NCBI GenBank assembly: GCA_902727855.1
Contig: CACVAS010000036.1
Coordinates: 62,001-126,000 of the forward strand
Reading direction: 5' to 3'
Source: an uncultured Sulfurovum sp.
Lineage (GTDB): Bacteria > Campylobacterota > Campylobacteria > Campylobacterales > Sulfurovaceae
Length of the DNA: 64,000 nt
Positions 63,418 to 64,000 of the stretch are shown in pieces. A program made the position numbers and the translations under genes. Each line of letters opens with the position of its first letter. Positions within the stretch are counted from its first letter, which is position 1. The notes beneath the pieces are model-generated. The model ran no database searches. It was not told the DNA's origin and was given only the letters and a program-made list of their open reading frames with translations.

Positions 63418-64000
63418 TTACATTTCTAAAAATTCTTCTACTATGTCTACCACTTTGTCTATGCCTACGGTGGCCTTGTTGTAAATGCGTGTTTTAAAGT
63501 GCCTATCTATATATTCGTCTACATCTAGGTTTAAAATAACCGAGTTTTCTACATTTTGTGCAATATAGGCTGTGTCTATCACTTGCCCACTTGTGCCTAT
63601 CACTATAACCATATCTGCATGGTGGTAGAGTTCTCTTAAATGTTCATAGGCTGGGGCTGCTTCACCAAACATGACAACATTATGACGTACATCATCACTT
63701 GTACATGCCGGACACGTTTTACCCTTTTGGGCACTGTACCCAACAAAAAAGACTTCTTCACAACTTTCACAGCGTAAGTCAGTCAATGTACCATGTAAGT
63801 GTATCACCTCATCACACCCTGCTTTTTCTAACATGTTATCTACATTTTGTGTAAGCATCACTATGTTGTCACTATGTCTGGCTTTTAGTTTAGCCAGTTC
63901 TATGTGTGCACGGTTGGGCTCTTTGTGTTCAATGTCTGCACGTCTAGCATCATAAAAGTCTGAAACTTTTTGACGGTCACGTTGCCAACCTTGAACTGAA
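63418..64000 (-). CDS. cobB: Sir2-family NAD-dependent deacylase, N-terminus beyond window
   Basis: The frame is open from the window edge to 63418 (about 193 codons visible). Thr-Gln-Asn-Val-Asp near 150 codons from the end, His-Leu-His-Gly-Thr (catalytic His) and the zinc cysteines Cys-x-x-Cys ... Cys-x-x-Cys identify a sirtuin. It removes acyl groups from lysine with NAD. The reported ATG at 63861 is internal; real N-terminal residues with Gly-Trp-Gln-Arg-Asp-Arg-Gln lie upstream and the start is outside the window. Confidence 0.9.
   Translation of the reverse strand, partial: SVQGWQRDRQKVSDFYDARRADIEHKEPNRAHIELAKLKARHSDNIVMLTQNVDNMLEKAGCDEVIHLHGTLTDLRCESCEEVFFVGYSAQKGKTCPACTSDDVRHNVVMFGEAAPAYEHLRELYHHADMVIVIGTSGQVIDTAYIAQNVENSVILNLDVDEYIDRHFKTRIYNKATVGIDKVVDIVEEFLEM

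Overview
The window looks like chromosomal DNA of a hydrogen-oxidising member of the Campylobacterota (Sulfurovum/Sulfurimonas type). The DNA is AT-rich and gene-dense. Lineage pointers are a hydABCDE group-1 NiFe-hydrogenase operon in the Wolinella/Helicobacter order, the glyA - DUF1882 - SPOR - aroE neighbourhood known from Campylobacter and Helicobacter, a class II DAHP synthase, an ArsRS-like two-component pair and an OprD-type porin. No rRNA, tRNA or CRISPR array was seen.

Layout. 1-7733 (minus strand): a seven-gene operon for a Tat-exported molybdopterin oxidoreductase (four-cluster FeS subunit, NrfD-type anchor, catalytic subunit, TorD chaperone, ferredoxin, two unknown proteins). 7968-15578 (minus): thioredoxin-fold proteins, porin, orphan histidine kinase, dapE, esterase, rhodanese, FTR-like FeS protein. 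15668-19872 (plus): gatC, pilT, cvpA, fur-like, lysS. 20057-29418: a MazF-type toxin-antitoxin (TA) pair, a pseudouridine synthase, djlA-like, glyA, DUF1882, an RND pump, SPOR, trpE. 29466-31442 (minus): an accessory patch with a lipoprotein, an SMI1 immunity protein, the 3' end of an LHH-nuclease toxin and a second MazF pair. 31580-36796: aroE, a two-component system, class II DAHP synthase, cmoA. 36830-43373 (minus): nickel permease and hypBCD-E-A, interrupted by a RhuM gene and a coiled-coil membrane protein. 43485-46159 (plus): transposase-derived protein, tandem HupE genes, YefM/YoeB. 46389-48109 (minus): an ATPase + Toprim-like pair (candidate defence). 48285-56598 (minus): hydABCDE-hypF. 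56823-64000 (minus): ribF, tlyA with a CcdA-like ORF, PIN-domain TA pair, DUF1287, a PD-(D/E)XK protein, ligA, YafQ/RelB, sir2 (partial).

How it fits together. HydA/HydB form the periplasmic H2 uptake enzyme, HydC passes electrons to quinone, HydD trims HydB, and HypA-F plus nickel transporters supply the NiFe(CN)2CO centre. The molybdoenzyme at the left edge could be the quinol-linked partner of a respiratory chain. Accessory genes sit at the joints of the hyp/hyd region: RhuM pair, ATPase pair, YefM/YoeB, HupE pair.

Most unusual: (i) short dispersed palindromic repeats, several translated inside HypF; (ii) a GTAGGG-hairpin family with constant architecture but changing stem sequence; (iii) two MazF-type modules sharing almost the same operator palindrome, and TA modules generally with near-consensus -35/-10 promoters; (iv) a divergent CmoA N-terminus left upstream of intact cmoA; (v) an undescribed coiled-coil membrane protein/RhuM pair inside the hyp operon.
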